From positions 1 to 6,266 of the forward strand of contig DRLF01000173.1 of assembly GCA_011051425.1 (NCBI GenBank): a DNA stretch of 6,266 nucleotides, given 5' to 3'. This DNA is from Thiolapillus brandeum (GTDB lineage: Bacteria; Pseudomonadota; Gammaproteobacteria; Chromatiales; Chromatiaceae). Both the position numbers and the translations under genes were made by a program. The notes under the pieces were generated by a model, which was given only the letters and a program-made list of their open reading frames with translations, was not told the origin of the DNA and searched no databases. Shown in pieces: positions 1 to 5,762 of the stretch. The first letter of the stretch is position 1, and every line of letters begins with the position of its first letter.

Positions 1-771
1 GCGGGCATCGAATGGGCGGCCGGTTCTGAAGAAGCAGGAAAGATAATCGATTTCCTGCAGAACGAAATGGGTGTCACCAAGATTCGTTTCCCAGCGACCT
101 CAGGCATCGGCGTAAAACCCGTTTCCAGCGAAGGGACAAAACGACTGGTCCGCAAGGCTGTTCAGTATGCGGTGGACAATGATCGTGATTCCGTAACTCT
201 GGTGCACAAGGGCAATATCATGAAGTTCACCGAAGGTGCCTTCAAGGAATGGGGCTACGAACTGGCGAAAGAGGAATTCGGTGCCGTGGAGATCGATGGC
301 GGTCCCTGGTGTTCTTTCAAGAACCCCGACACGGGCAAGGAGATCATCGTCAAGGATGTCATTGCCGATGCCTTCCTGCAGCAGATCCTGCTGCGCCCGA
401 AAGAATATGACGTGATTGCTACCCTGAACCTCAATGGCGATTACATCTCTGATGCGCTGGCGGCCCAGGTGGGTGGTATCGGTATCGCCCCAGGTGCAAA
501 CCTGTCGGATACTGTGGCCATGTTCGAAGCCACCCACGGTACGGCGCCCAAATATGCCGGGCAGGACAAGGTCAACCCGGGCTCACTGATCCTTTCTGCC
601 GAGATGATGCTGCGTCATATGGGCTGGACAGAGGCCGCAGACCTGATCATCAAGGCCATGGGTGCCGCGATACAGAAAAAGACTGTCACTTATGATCTGG
701 AGCGCCTCATGGAAGGAGCGGAGCTGTTGAGCTGCTCTGCCTTTGGCGACGCCATGATTGCGCAAATGTAG
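1..771 (+). CDS. icd: NADP-dependent isocitrate dehydrogenase, C-terminal 256 residues (5' end outside window)
   Basis: Cytosolic TCA-cycle enzyme that oxidatively decarboxylates isocitrate to 2-oxoglutarate, making NADPH. The reading frame is open from base 1, so the gene starts upstream of the window. The visible part aligns without gaps, as I recall it, with residues 161-416 of the 416-residue E. coli enzyme and ends at the same place. Numbering by E. coli, I see the catalytic Lys230 in VHKGNIMKF, the metal-binding aspartates in DVIADA (283) and NGDYISD (307, 311), and the NADP-site loop [15 protein letters not shown]. Lys344 and Tyr345 in that loop, plus Tyr391 and Arg395 in VTYDLERLM, are the NADP rather than NAD determinants. 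The phosphorylatable Ser113 lies upstream and cannot be checked. A strong terminator follows 20 nt after the stop codon. The gene is convergent with cspD. Identity is essentially certain. Confidence 0.98.
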   Translation, partial: AGIEWAAGSEEAGKIIDFLQNEMGVTKIRFPATSGIGVKPVSSEGTKRLVRKAVQYAVDNDRDSVTLVHKGNIMKFTEGAFKEWGYELAKEEFGAVEIDGGPWCSFKNPDTGKEIIVKDVIADAFLQQILLRPKEYDVIATLNLNGDYISDALAAQVGGIGIAPGANLSDTVAMFEATHGTAPKYAGQDKVNPGSLILSAEMMLRHMGWTEAADLIIKAMGAAIQKKTVTYDLERLMEGAELLSCSAFGDAMIAQM

Positions 772-791
772 ATTTATCCGGGCTGGTAACG

Positions 792-829
792 AAAAAAGCC
801 TGCGGGAAAGAATTCCGGCAGGCTTTTTT
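792..829. terminator. Bidirectional Rho-independent terminator between icd and cspD
   Basis: The stem GCCTGC (798-803) pairs with GCAGGC (818-823). After a G/G mismatch the inner GGAA/TTCC pairs around the loop AGAA. The hairpin is flanked by six A on the left and six T on the right, so either strand reads as a GC stem followed by a U-tract. It lies 20 nt after the icd stop and 14 nt after the cspD stop, so it most likely ends both convergent transcripts. Confidence 0.93.
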
Positions 830-843
830 GTTTGGTCGAACAG

Positions 844-1053
844 TTATTCTGCAGCGTATTTCAGATTCTGCGCATGCAGGCCTTTCGGTCCCTGCTCGAT
901 TTCAAATTCCACGGCCTGACCTTCTTTGAGAGTCTTGTATCCGTCCATTTCGATGGCGGAGAAATGTACGAACACATCTTCTTCACCCTCATTTGGGGTA
1001 ACGAAACCGTAACCCTTAGCGTTATTAAACCACTTTACGACACCGCTAGGCAT
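844..1053 (-). CDS. cspD: Cold-shock-domain protein, CspD-like (69 aa)
   Basis: A small single-domain nucleic-acid-binding protein. The five-stranded cold-shock barrel shows both RNA-binding motifs: RNP1 as KGYGFV (residues 13-18) and RNP2 as VFVHF (27-31), with the aromatic W8 and F9 at the start of the fold. The stretches [10 protein letters not shown] and [11 protein letters not shown] resemble CspD more than CspA. E. coli CspD is a stationary-phase inhibitor of DNA replication that binds single-stranded DNA; the exact role here is inferred. The frame is open further upstream (to 1179), but I chose the ATG at 1053. It gives the family's usual length and sits 6 nt after a perfect AGGAGG. 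Another ATG at 1059 directly touches the AGGAGG and is too close to be used. The gene ends in the terminator it shares with icd, and it has its own candidate promoter and a foldable leader. CspA-family paralogues are the main alternative. Confidence 0.93.
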   Translation of the reverse strand: MPSGVVKWFNNAKGYGFVTPNEGEEDVFVHFSAIEMDGYKTLKEGQAVEFEIEQGPKGLHAQNLKYAAE

Positions 1054-1059
1054 ATTCAT

Positions 1060-1065
1060 CCTCCT
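1060..1065 (-). promoter_or_regulatory. Ribosome binding site that decides the cspD start
   Basis: A perfect AGGAGG on the - strand is followed directly by ATGAATATG. It touches the first ATG (1059) and lies 6 nt from the second (1053), which favours the second as the start. Confidence 0.8.
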
Positions 1066-1077
1066 GCTTGTTCCTTT

Positions 1078-1137
1078 GGTGTTAAAAATTATTATTGGTT
1101 GAGAACCTGTTTTGTACGGTTCTTTAATTGTTACACC
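1078..1137 (-). promoter_or_regulatory. Foldable 5' leader of cspD
   Basis: On the - strand AGAACC (1123-1118) pairs perfectly with GGTTCT (1107-1102) around a 10-nt loop. Outside it, GGTGT (1137-1133) can pair with ACACC (1082-1078), enclosing an AU-rich internal loop. The structure ends 12 nt before the AGGAGG, so the ribosome binding site stays free in this fold. If the candidate promoter is right, the outer stem begins at the very 5' end of the message. A role in RNA stability or temperature response is inference only. Confidence 0.4.
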
Positions 1138-1141
1138 CTGA

Positions 1142-1170
1142 AAACTACAAAAAAACTTGTTCCAGGTCAA
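1142..1170 (-). promoter_or_regulatory. Candidate sigma-70 promoter of cspD
   Basis: On the - strand, TTGACC (1170-1165) is a 5/6 match to the -35 box. After a 17-nt spacer comes TAGTTT (1147-1142), a weak 3/6 -10 box. The transcript would start near 1135, giving a leader of about 80 nt. The good -35 and exact spacing support it; the weak -10 box limits confidence. Confidence 0.45.
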
Positions 1171-1183
1171 CTTTCGCAAACAT

Positions 1184-1197
1184 CCCCAGGATTGGGG
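1184..1197 (-). terminator. Short GC hairpin after the PilZ gene, weak terminator at best
   Basis: On the - strand CCCCA pairs with TGGGG around a 4-nt loop, beginning 3 nt after the PilZ stop codon. No U-tract follows, so it is not a standard Rho-independent terminator. It may slow polymerase or protect the 3' end of the mRNA. Some read-through from the DUF1631-PilZ operon into cspD is possible. Confidence 0.25.
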
Positions 1198-1200
1198 GAA

Positions 1201-1533
1201 TCATATTTTCAGGGTTTTGAGGTAACTCTGCAGCTGTTCCTGATTGCTGTCTGAGATATCGATGATCTGAAATCCCGACCAGTAGCTGTTCGAAGCACTG
1301 GCTTCCTCCTGCCAAAGACATGTGGCTCCCAGAGATATATCCAGAGCATGATTGCCAAGGTCCAGTAACTGAAGTTGGTGAATACTGCCTGGCACGGGAT
1401 GCTCTTCTTCTGAAAGCAGCATGAATCCGGAGCTGGAAATGTTTACGAGAACTCCGAGCGCTCTTCCGTCCAGGCTGTTGACGGCCTGAATGGTGGAGCG
1501 GGGAGATAAACGTTCATGTGCTCTTTTTTGCAC
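1201..1533 (-). CDS. Single-domain PilZ protein, probable cyclic-di-GMP receptor (110 aa)
   Basis: PilZ domains bind the second messenger cyclic-di-GMP and pass the signal to motility, polysaccharide or other targets. This protein is just one PilZ domain, with no signal peptide or membrane segment, so it is probably cytosolic. The N-terminus carries arginines at 4, 8 and 12, giving two overlapping RxxxR motifs. The second conserved motif, [D/N]xSxxG, is present as NISSSG (31-36). The later barrel strands show the usual Trp (W74) and the glycine of WSGFQIIDIS (87). Both ligand motifs are intact, so binding is likely. The start is GTG, 6 nt after AGAGGA (1545-1540). It lies 21 nt after the stop of the DUF1631 gene, so the two are almost certainly co-transcribed. 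The target is unknown; DUF1631 is the obvious candidate partner. Confidence 0.88.
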   Translation of the reverse strand: MQKRAHERLSPRSTIQAVNSLDGRALGVLVNISSSGFMLLSEEEHPVPGSIHQLQLLDLGNHALDISLGATCLWQEEASASNSYWSGFQIIDISDSNQEQLQSYLKTLKI

Positions 1534-1554
1534 GTTGGTTCCTCTGACTTGGAT

Positions 1555-3672
1555 TTATGCAGTGGTTTGGGGAGCGCGTTCAAGCATGGTTTTTATAGCC
1601 GTCATTGCCCGTTCCCAGAACGAGGTCTTGATATCTTCGTAGTAGGCAACATTGCCTTTCAGCACTTCGTCGGCGAGGTCCGCAATGTCCATTAGTGAAG
1701 TTTTCTTGCCACGGTTGTTTACGAACAGGAAGCGATCAGAAAAATGGTTGTACCAGGAAAGCCTGGCCCGGTAGCTCTTGCCGCTTCGCAAATCGAATTC
1801 AAACACGGTGTTTTCAGGCAATGCTCTGAGCAGGTTGTAGGTTTCCAGCATTTTCTTGCTGAGTTTTGGCTTCGCCTTCTTGGATTCTTTGGAAAGATGC
1901 AGTGTGATCTGCTCTTTCGGTTTTTCTTCCAGCGCCTGCACGAAACGCTCGATGTCCTTGCTCTTGTGGGGCAGCAGGCCGCCTACCTGGGTCCACAGTT
2001 GTTCAGAGAGCGTATCCAGTTGTGTTTGCTGTACTGTGTCGGCGAGTATTTCTTCGCTGGTGCTCAGCAGGTAGCGCCCCAGGTCCAGTGCTTCATCCCA
2101 GGCCGGGCTGTCGTTGTCTACGCCTTCGCGCAATCTCAGCAGGGTAAGGTAGTCGATCCACACCTGTTCGATGAAATGCGCACAGTAGTCCGGCACCGTC
2201 TTGCCGTCGAAGATATGCTCGGCTGCCGCTCTTGCCATGGTTTTTGCCCGTGACATAAGTTCCTGTCCCTGTTCGGCTTCGCGGCTGTGTTTTTCCAGGA
2301 TATTGAATTTCTCTTCCAGACGCGTGATTTCGTCTTTGAGCAATTCAGAGAATTCACGGAACTCGTCGTTTTCCTGATGTCTCAGCCTGACGATACGGAA
2401 CACGATGTCTTTCAGGAAGGGGTAAATCCCTTCATCCAGGTCTGCTTCATTCATCCACAGGGCAGCAGCCTCGACTGCCTGATCGAGAAAGACGCGCGCG
2501 GGATGATCTTTCGAAGAAAAAAGCTTCGGGCTGAGCAGGCCGATCTTGATGTAGGGGGTGTGCAAATGGCCCAATAGTGCTTTTGTGACGTCGGGAATAC
2601 GGTCGTCGTCCAGCATGCGTTCGAACAGCATGCCGACCAGGTCGATGATGTTTTCCTGCTCATCCAGCAGGCGGTCGTTGCCGATGGTTTCTTTCAGTGC
2701 GGTACGCTGATCCTGCATGGCCCGCTGAACCTGGGAAAGCACTTCCGCGTTGACCGATTCCCGCGTAACGGTCTTGCCCAACTGTACGGGTTCCGGGAAG
2801 GATGTATCTTCGCGGTGGATGATGTTGTTGGTGACATTCACCACCTCTTGCGTGGAGGCTGCATGCACGCCGGGAGGCAGGGGCTTCTTCTTGTGTTGCA
2901 GTGCGCGCTTGGCCATGAGCAGATCATGGATGCGTGAAAGGGTTTCTTCCCCCAGTTCCTCCGTGGTCTGTTCGTGCCCTGATTCTTTGTCCGCGTCTTT
3001 CTGCTGCTTGTCGGAAGCAGCGCCAGGATTTATCTTGGCCTTGTACTTCAGGTTAGGCAGTATGCCGGCTTCTTTCAGCTTCTCGTTGAGATCTTCATGC
3101 AGTTCGCCGAGCTCGGTGAGAACATACTTGTCGTAAAGGGTGTAGAGTACCAGCAGTGCGTCATTTTCGATGCTGAGTCGATCCACGCAACGGGCAAATA
3201 TTTCGGCCATCTGACGGGGAGAGGCGGGGACATTGCCGATTTTTATCGGGTTTCCCTCGTTGATGACGGAAAGGCGCTGGGCCAGCACATACAGCAGCTG
3301 ATAATTCTTTCTTTCAGCCCGTTCAGCCAGGGTGTGCAAGGCCAGGTTTCTTTCGTAGAGATCAACATTCACCAGGCTCAGGGTTTCGCTGCCCAGCTGC
3401 TGTTTTTGCTCGTTGATTTCGTCGGGGAACTTGCCCAGAAATTTGACCAGCAGGTCATGGAAGTCCAGGGACATGTCTTCCATTTTCAGCCAGATTTCCC
3501 GCTGGGCCTCGAAAAAGTGATTCTGGATATTGACACTTTCCGCCTTGTCGGCGAATTCCATCAATACATCGTCCGTGGAGCGCAACTGCTGGCGGAATTT
3601 GTCATTCAGCACTTCAATCGCGTGTTGCTGCCAGTCGTTGATCAAATAGCGAAACTTGTAGCTGATGGGCAC
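1555..3672 (-). CDS. DUF1631 family protein of unknown function (705 aa)
   Basis: A large, soluble, mostly helical protein with no signal peptide or membrane segment. I recognise the DUF1631 family from the central block, residues about 340-405. It has the typical run of LVGMLFERMLDDDRIP, then a predicted helix, then KIGLLSPKLFSSKDHPAR; the HPAR signature is a family hallmark. Residues 1-205 are helical. Residues about 210-275 form a charged, probably disordered linker rich in K, E and Q. Residues 435-480 look like coiled coil. Residues about 605-680 form a separate C-terminal module with alternating strands (VFEFDLRSGKSYRARLSWYN, then FLFVNNRGKK). This resembles a degenerate PilZ-like barrel without the RxxxR and NxSxxG motifs, which is my inference. 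Start is GTG, 8 nt after AAGGA (3685-3681). Some databases label the family 'thymidine phosphorylase'; nothing here supports that. It is the first gene of an operon with the PilZ protein. Confidence 0.88.
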   Translation of the reverse strand: MPISYKFRYLINDWQQHAIEVLNDKFRQQLRSTDDVLMEFADKAESVNIQNHFFEAQREIWLKMEDMSLDFHDLLVKFLGKFPDEINEQKQQLGSETLSLVNVDLYERNLALHTLAERAERKNYQLLYVLAQRLSVINEGNPIKIGNVPASPRQMAEIFARCVDRLSIENDALLVLYTLYDKYVLTELGELHEDLNEKLKEAGILPNLKYKAKINPGAASDKQQKDADKESGHEQTTEELGEETLSRIHDLLMAKRALQHKKKPLPPGVHAASTQEVVNVTNNIIHREDTSFPEPVQLGKTVTRESVNAEVLSQVQRAMQDQRTALKETIGNDRLLDEQENIIDLVGMLFERMLDDDRIPDVTKALLGHLHTPYIKIGLLSPKLFSSKDHPARVFLDQAVEAAALWMNEADLDEGIYPFLKDIVFRIVRLRHQENDEFREFSELLKDEITRLEEKFNILEKHSREAEQGQELMSRAKTMARAAAEHIFDGKTVPDYCAHFIEQVWIDYLTLLRLREGVDNDSPAWDEALDLGRYLLSTSEEILADTVQQTQLDTLSEQLWTQVGGLLPHKSKDIERFVQALEEKPKEQITLHLSKESKKAKPKLSKKMLETYNLLRALPENTVFEFDLRSGKSYRARLSWYNHFSDRFLFVNNRGKKTSLMDIADLADEVLKGNVAYYEDIKTSFWERAMTAIKTMLERAPQTTA

Positions 3673-3714
3673 CTGGGCTTTCCTTGAGAGGTTGGTGTTT
3701 TTTTTCTTGAAGCT

Positions 3715-3743
3715 ATTCTGGAACAGTTACAGAACAACTTCAA
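3715..3743 (-). promoter_or_regulatory. Candidate sigma-70 promoter of the DUF1631-PilZ operon
   Basis: On the - strand TTGAAG (3743-3738, 4/6 match) is followed after exactly 17 nt by CAGAAT (3720-3715, 4/6 match). The start would be near 3708, leaving a leader of about 35 nt before the GTG. The spacer contains GTTC-TGTAACT-GTTC, a short direct repeat that might be an operator. Confidence 0.4.
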
Positions 3744-3829
3744 CACGGTGAAATGACAATCATGCCACAATTCTGCGATTCTTTGTGAACCGGATCTCGC
3801 TGTTCAGGGTCTGTTAATGAATATATGCG

Positions 3830-3860
3830 AAAATGTTCCCATCGATACAAAATGTTTCCC
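3830..3860 (+). repeat. Imperfect direct repeat ahead of the OmpA-like lipoprotein gene
   Basis: AAAATGTTCCC (3830-3840) recurs as AAAATGTTTCCC (3849-3860), one inserted T apart, with starts 19 nt apart. That is just under two turns of DNA. It ends 11 nt before the ribosome binding site. It could be a paired binding site for a regulator of this gene, or an mRNA leader element. I cannot assign a known protein to it. Confidence 0.5.
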
Positions 3861-3871
3861 AAGGAAAATAT

Positions 3872-3875
3872 GGAG
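3872..3875 (+). promoter_or_regulatory. Ribosome binding site that decides the lipoprotein start
   Basis: GGAG lies 8 nt before the ATG at 3884. This and the signal peptide that begins there rule out the longer frame from 3833. Confidence 0.75.
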
Positions 3876-3883
3876 AAAAGACC

Positions 3884-4615
3884 ATGAAAAATACACTTGG
3901 AATACTTGCCCTGTCGGGTATGGTGGTACTGGCAGGTTGCACGGACCCGTCTGATCCGAACCGGAAAACCAAGACAGGTGCCATGGTTGGTGCCGTGGCT
4001 GGTGCAGTCATCGGGCATCAGATTAGCCACAAGAACGGTGCCTACGTGGGTGCAGCGCTGGGGGCGCTGGCAGGTGGCGGTGTCGGATACTACATGGACA
4101 AGCAGCAGCGGGAGCTCGAAGAAGAGCTTGCCAGGGAGCAGGCGGCGCATGAACTGGAAATACAGCGCATGAAGGATGAAAGCCTGAAACTGACCCTGAA
4201 CAACGAGGTTTCCTTCGATTTTGACAGCGCCACTATCAAGCATGGTTTCAGGGATACGCTGGACAAGCTTGCAAATATCATCAAGAAATACGACAAGACC
4301 ATCGTGCATGTGGTTGGTTACACCGACAGCGTCGGTTCAGAAGCCTATAACCAGAGATTGTCGGAGCGCCGGGCCCGTGCGGTGAGTGATTATCTCATGA
4401 GCCACGGAGTACGCAGCGACAGGCTGCAGATCGAGGGAAGAGGAGAAAGTGACCCCCGCGCAAGCAATGCCACAGAAGCCGGCCGCCAGCTCAACCGGCG
4501 GGTTGAAATTTACCTGAAACCCATCGTGGAAGGACAGGAAAGCCGTGCGCTGGAATCCCCGGCCCCGAGTACACCGGCGGATACACAGGATACCCCTTCC
4601 TCAAGGTATTATTGA
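3884..4615 (+). CDS. Outer-membrane lipoprotein with glycine zipper and OmpA domain, YiaD-like (243 aa)
   Basis: An envelope lipoprotein predicted to be anchored in the outer membrane while its C-terminal domain holds peptidoglycan. Residues 1-18 are a lipoprotein signal peptide ending in the lipobox LAGC, with Cys19 as the lipidated residue. Thr at +2 gives no inner-membrane retention signal. Residues about 31-70 form a glycine zipper (TGAMVGAVAGAVIG, then GALAGGGVGYYMD), probably membrane-inserted or oligomeric. Residues 72-100 are a short charged coiled coil. Residues about 105-212 are the OmpA domain, with both diaminopimelate-binding residues in place: Asp148 in GYTDSVGS and Arg163 in LSERRA. 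The order matches E. coli YiaD (219 residues, from memory). A Pro/Ser/Thr-rich tail of about 30 residues follows the domain and is not in YiaD. No clear terminator follows; msrP starts 178 nt downstream on the same strand. Confidence 0.93.
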   Translation: MKNTLGILALSGMVVLAGCTDPSDPNRKTKTGAMVGAVAGAVIGHQISHKNGAYVGAALGALAGGGVGYYMDKQQRELEEELAREQAAHELEIQRMKDESLKLTLNNEVSFDFDSATIKHGFRDTLDKLANIIKKYDKTIVHVVGYTDSVGSEAYNQRLSERRARAVSDYLMSHGVRSDRLQIEGRGESDPRASNATEAGRQLNRRVEIYLKPIVEGQESRALESPAPSTPADTQDTPSSRYY

Positions 4616-4719
4616 GCAGGCAGCGATACAGATGATTACCCGGGCTGTCGGACGGCGCACAGAGGCCTGTCTCAGGCGAAATTGCTGTAGCGGGTGAAAG
4701 AATTTTCATCTGGAATGGT

Positions 4720-4725
4720 TCTAAT
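4720..4725 (+). promoter_or_regulatory. Possible -10 box for msrPQ
   Basis: TCTAAT matches the sigma-70 -10 box at 5 of 6 positions and would start transcription just before the stem-loop. No convincing -35 box stands 16-18 nt upstream, so this is weak. Confidence 0.22.
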
Positions 4726-4734
4726 GTGTAGCAG

Positions 4735-4762
4735 CGTTGCCCGGCTTTACCGCCTGGCAACG
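4735..4762 (+). promoter_or_regulatory. Strong stem-loop in the leader of msrP
   Basis: CGTTGCC (4735-4741) pairs with GGCAACG (4756-4762). After one C/T mismatch, GGC pairs with GCC around the 6-nt loop TTTACC. A run of seven T (4773-4779) begins 11 nt later, and the msrP ribosome binding site follows at 4783. The T-run is too far for a standard terminator. The hairpin may be a leaky terminator for the lipoprotein gene, a stabilising 5' end, or a control element for msrPQ. Confidence 0.5.
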
Positions 4763-4782
4763 GTTCGGCATGTTTTTTTACT

Positions 4783-4786
4783 GGAG
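4783..4786 (+). promoter_or_regulatory. Ribosome binding site that decides the msrP start
   Basis: GGAG stands 7 nt before the ATG at 4794. It selects this codon over the in-frame ATG at 4737, which would put 19 odd residues before the Tat signal and run through the stem-loop. Confidence 0.8.
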
Positions 4787-4793
4787 ATTTTGG

Positions 4794-5762
4794 ATGCGGA
4801 TATACCGACCCGGACAGATCAGACCTTCCGAGATTACAGACCGGGAAGTCTGGCTGAAACGCCGGCAACTTATCAAGGCAGGCATGGTGGTTGGCGCAGG
4901 ATTGATGCTGGGAGGCGCCAGCGGCCTGGCTTCCGCGGTTTATTCCGGACCGGGCAGGAATCCCAGGATCGTTCCGCTGAAAGAAACGGATTATGGTGAG
5001 GACCTCGAACCCACCAGGTACAAGAGCATCACCACCTACAACAATTTCTACGAACTTGGCTATGGGAAAAGGGCGCCTGCCGAGAATGCCGATGCACTCA
5101 AGACCCGCCCCTGGAGCATCGAAGTATCCGGGGAATGTGCCAGGCCAGGGGGCATGGACATCGAAGATGTCCTCAAACTGGATCAGGAGGAACGTATCTA
5201 CCGTTTCCGCTGTGTGGAGGCCTGGGCCATGGTCGTACCCTGGGTGGGTCTTCCGCTGGGCAAGTTTCTCAAGCGCTTCGAGCCTACCTCAAAGGCCAAG
5301 TACGTGGAGTTCAAGACGCTGTACGATCCCGAACGCCTGCCCGGTCAGGCCCGGAAAGTGCTGGACTGGCCGTATCGTGAAGGGCTGCGCATCGATGAAG
5401 CCATGCATCCCCTGGCGTTCCTGGCAACAGGACTCTATGGCGAAGTGTTGCCCGGACAGAATGGGGCGCCGCTGCGCCTTGTCATTCCCTGGAAATACGG
5501 CTTCAAGAGGAAAAAATCCATTGTTTCCATCCGCTTTACTGAAAAACAGCCGAGGAACACCTGGAACCGTATTGCGGGTGATGAATACGGCTTCTATGCC
5601 AACGTGAATCCCAAAGTATCTCATCCGCGCTGGAGCCAGAAACGCCATCGCGTACTGGGCAGAGGCATTTTCGGCAGCAAGGAAGATACCCTGATGTTCA
5701 ACGGCTATGCCGATGAAGTGGCCAGCCTGTACAAGGGAATGGATCTGAGAAAGAATTTCTGA
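4794..5762 (+). CDS. msrP: Periplasmic protein-methionine-sulfoxide reductase, molybdoenzyme catalytic subunit (322 aa)
   Basis: Reduces methionine sulfoxide in periplasmic proteins, repairing damage by hypochlorous acid and other oxidants. It uses a molybdopterin cofactor and electrons from MsrQ. The N-terminus has a twin-arginine export signal: KRRQLIKAG at residues 22-30, then a hydrophobic stretch ending in GLASA, with likely cleavage after residue 48. This fits export of a folded, cofactor-loaded enzyme. The oxidoreductase molybdopterin fold follows. Cys140 in YRFRCVEAW is the molybdenum ligand. Other family blocks are NNFYE (83-87), [10 protein letters not shown] (146-155), the QNGAPLRL and PWKYGFK region (222-238), [11 protein letters not shown] (263-273), HPRWSQ (277-282) and the C-terminal DLRKNF. 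The length is close to the 334 residues of E. coli MsrP (formerly YedY). Its stop overlaps the msrQ start by one base (TGATG), so translation is coupled. Confidence 0.97.
   Translation: MRIYRPGQIRPSEITDREVWLKRRQLIKAGMVVGAGLMLGGASGLASAVYSGPGRNPRIVPLKETDYGEDLEPTRYKSITTYNNFYELGYGKRAPAENADALKTRPWSIEVSGECARPGGMDIEDVLKLDQEERIYRFRCVEAWAMVVPWVGLPLGKFLKRFEPTSKAKYVEFKTLYDPERLPGQARKVLDWPYREGLRIDEAMHPLAFLATGLYGEVLPGQNGAPLRLVIPWKYGFKRKKSIVSIRFTEKQPRNTWNRIAGDEYGFYANVNPKVSHPRWSQKRHRVLGRGIFGSKEDTLMFNGYADEVASLYKGMDLRKNF

Noticed and set aside
1054..1179. A 42-residue N-terminal extension of CspD
   Set aside because: It would cover the candidate promoter and leader stem; the family starts at the chosen ATG, which has a perfect, well-spaced AGGAGG.
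832..1254. A 140-residue + strand frame across cspD and its leader
   Set aside because: It runs antisense through a well-supported cspD gene and the shared terminator, has no good ribosome binding site, and its product resembles nothing I know.
1555..3672. Thymidine phosphorylase function for the large - strand gene
   Set aside because: The name is attached to DUF1631 proteins in some databases, but I see none of the glycine-rich phosphate-binding motifs of true thymidine phosphorylases.
3097..3687. A 196-residue + strand frame inside the DUF1631 gene
   Set aside because: It mirrors the DUF1631 codon pattern on the other strand; other antisense frames at 1744-2253 and 2750-3136 have the same cause.
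3740..4309. A 189-residue - strand frame opposite the lipoprotein gene
   Set aside because: It is antisense to a clear lipoprotein gene with signal peptide and OmpA domain, and it crosses the DUF1631 upstream region.
4665..4677. Hairpin GCCTG-TCT-CAGGC after the lipoprotein gene as a terminator
   Set aside because: The stem has only five pairs and no T-run follows.
4993..5607. A 204-residue + strand frame inside msrP
   Set aside because: It is an out-of-frame shadow of msrP, whose own frame contains every conserved family motif.
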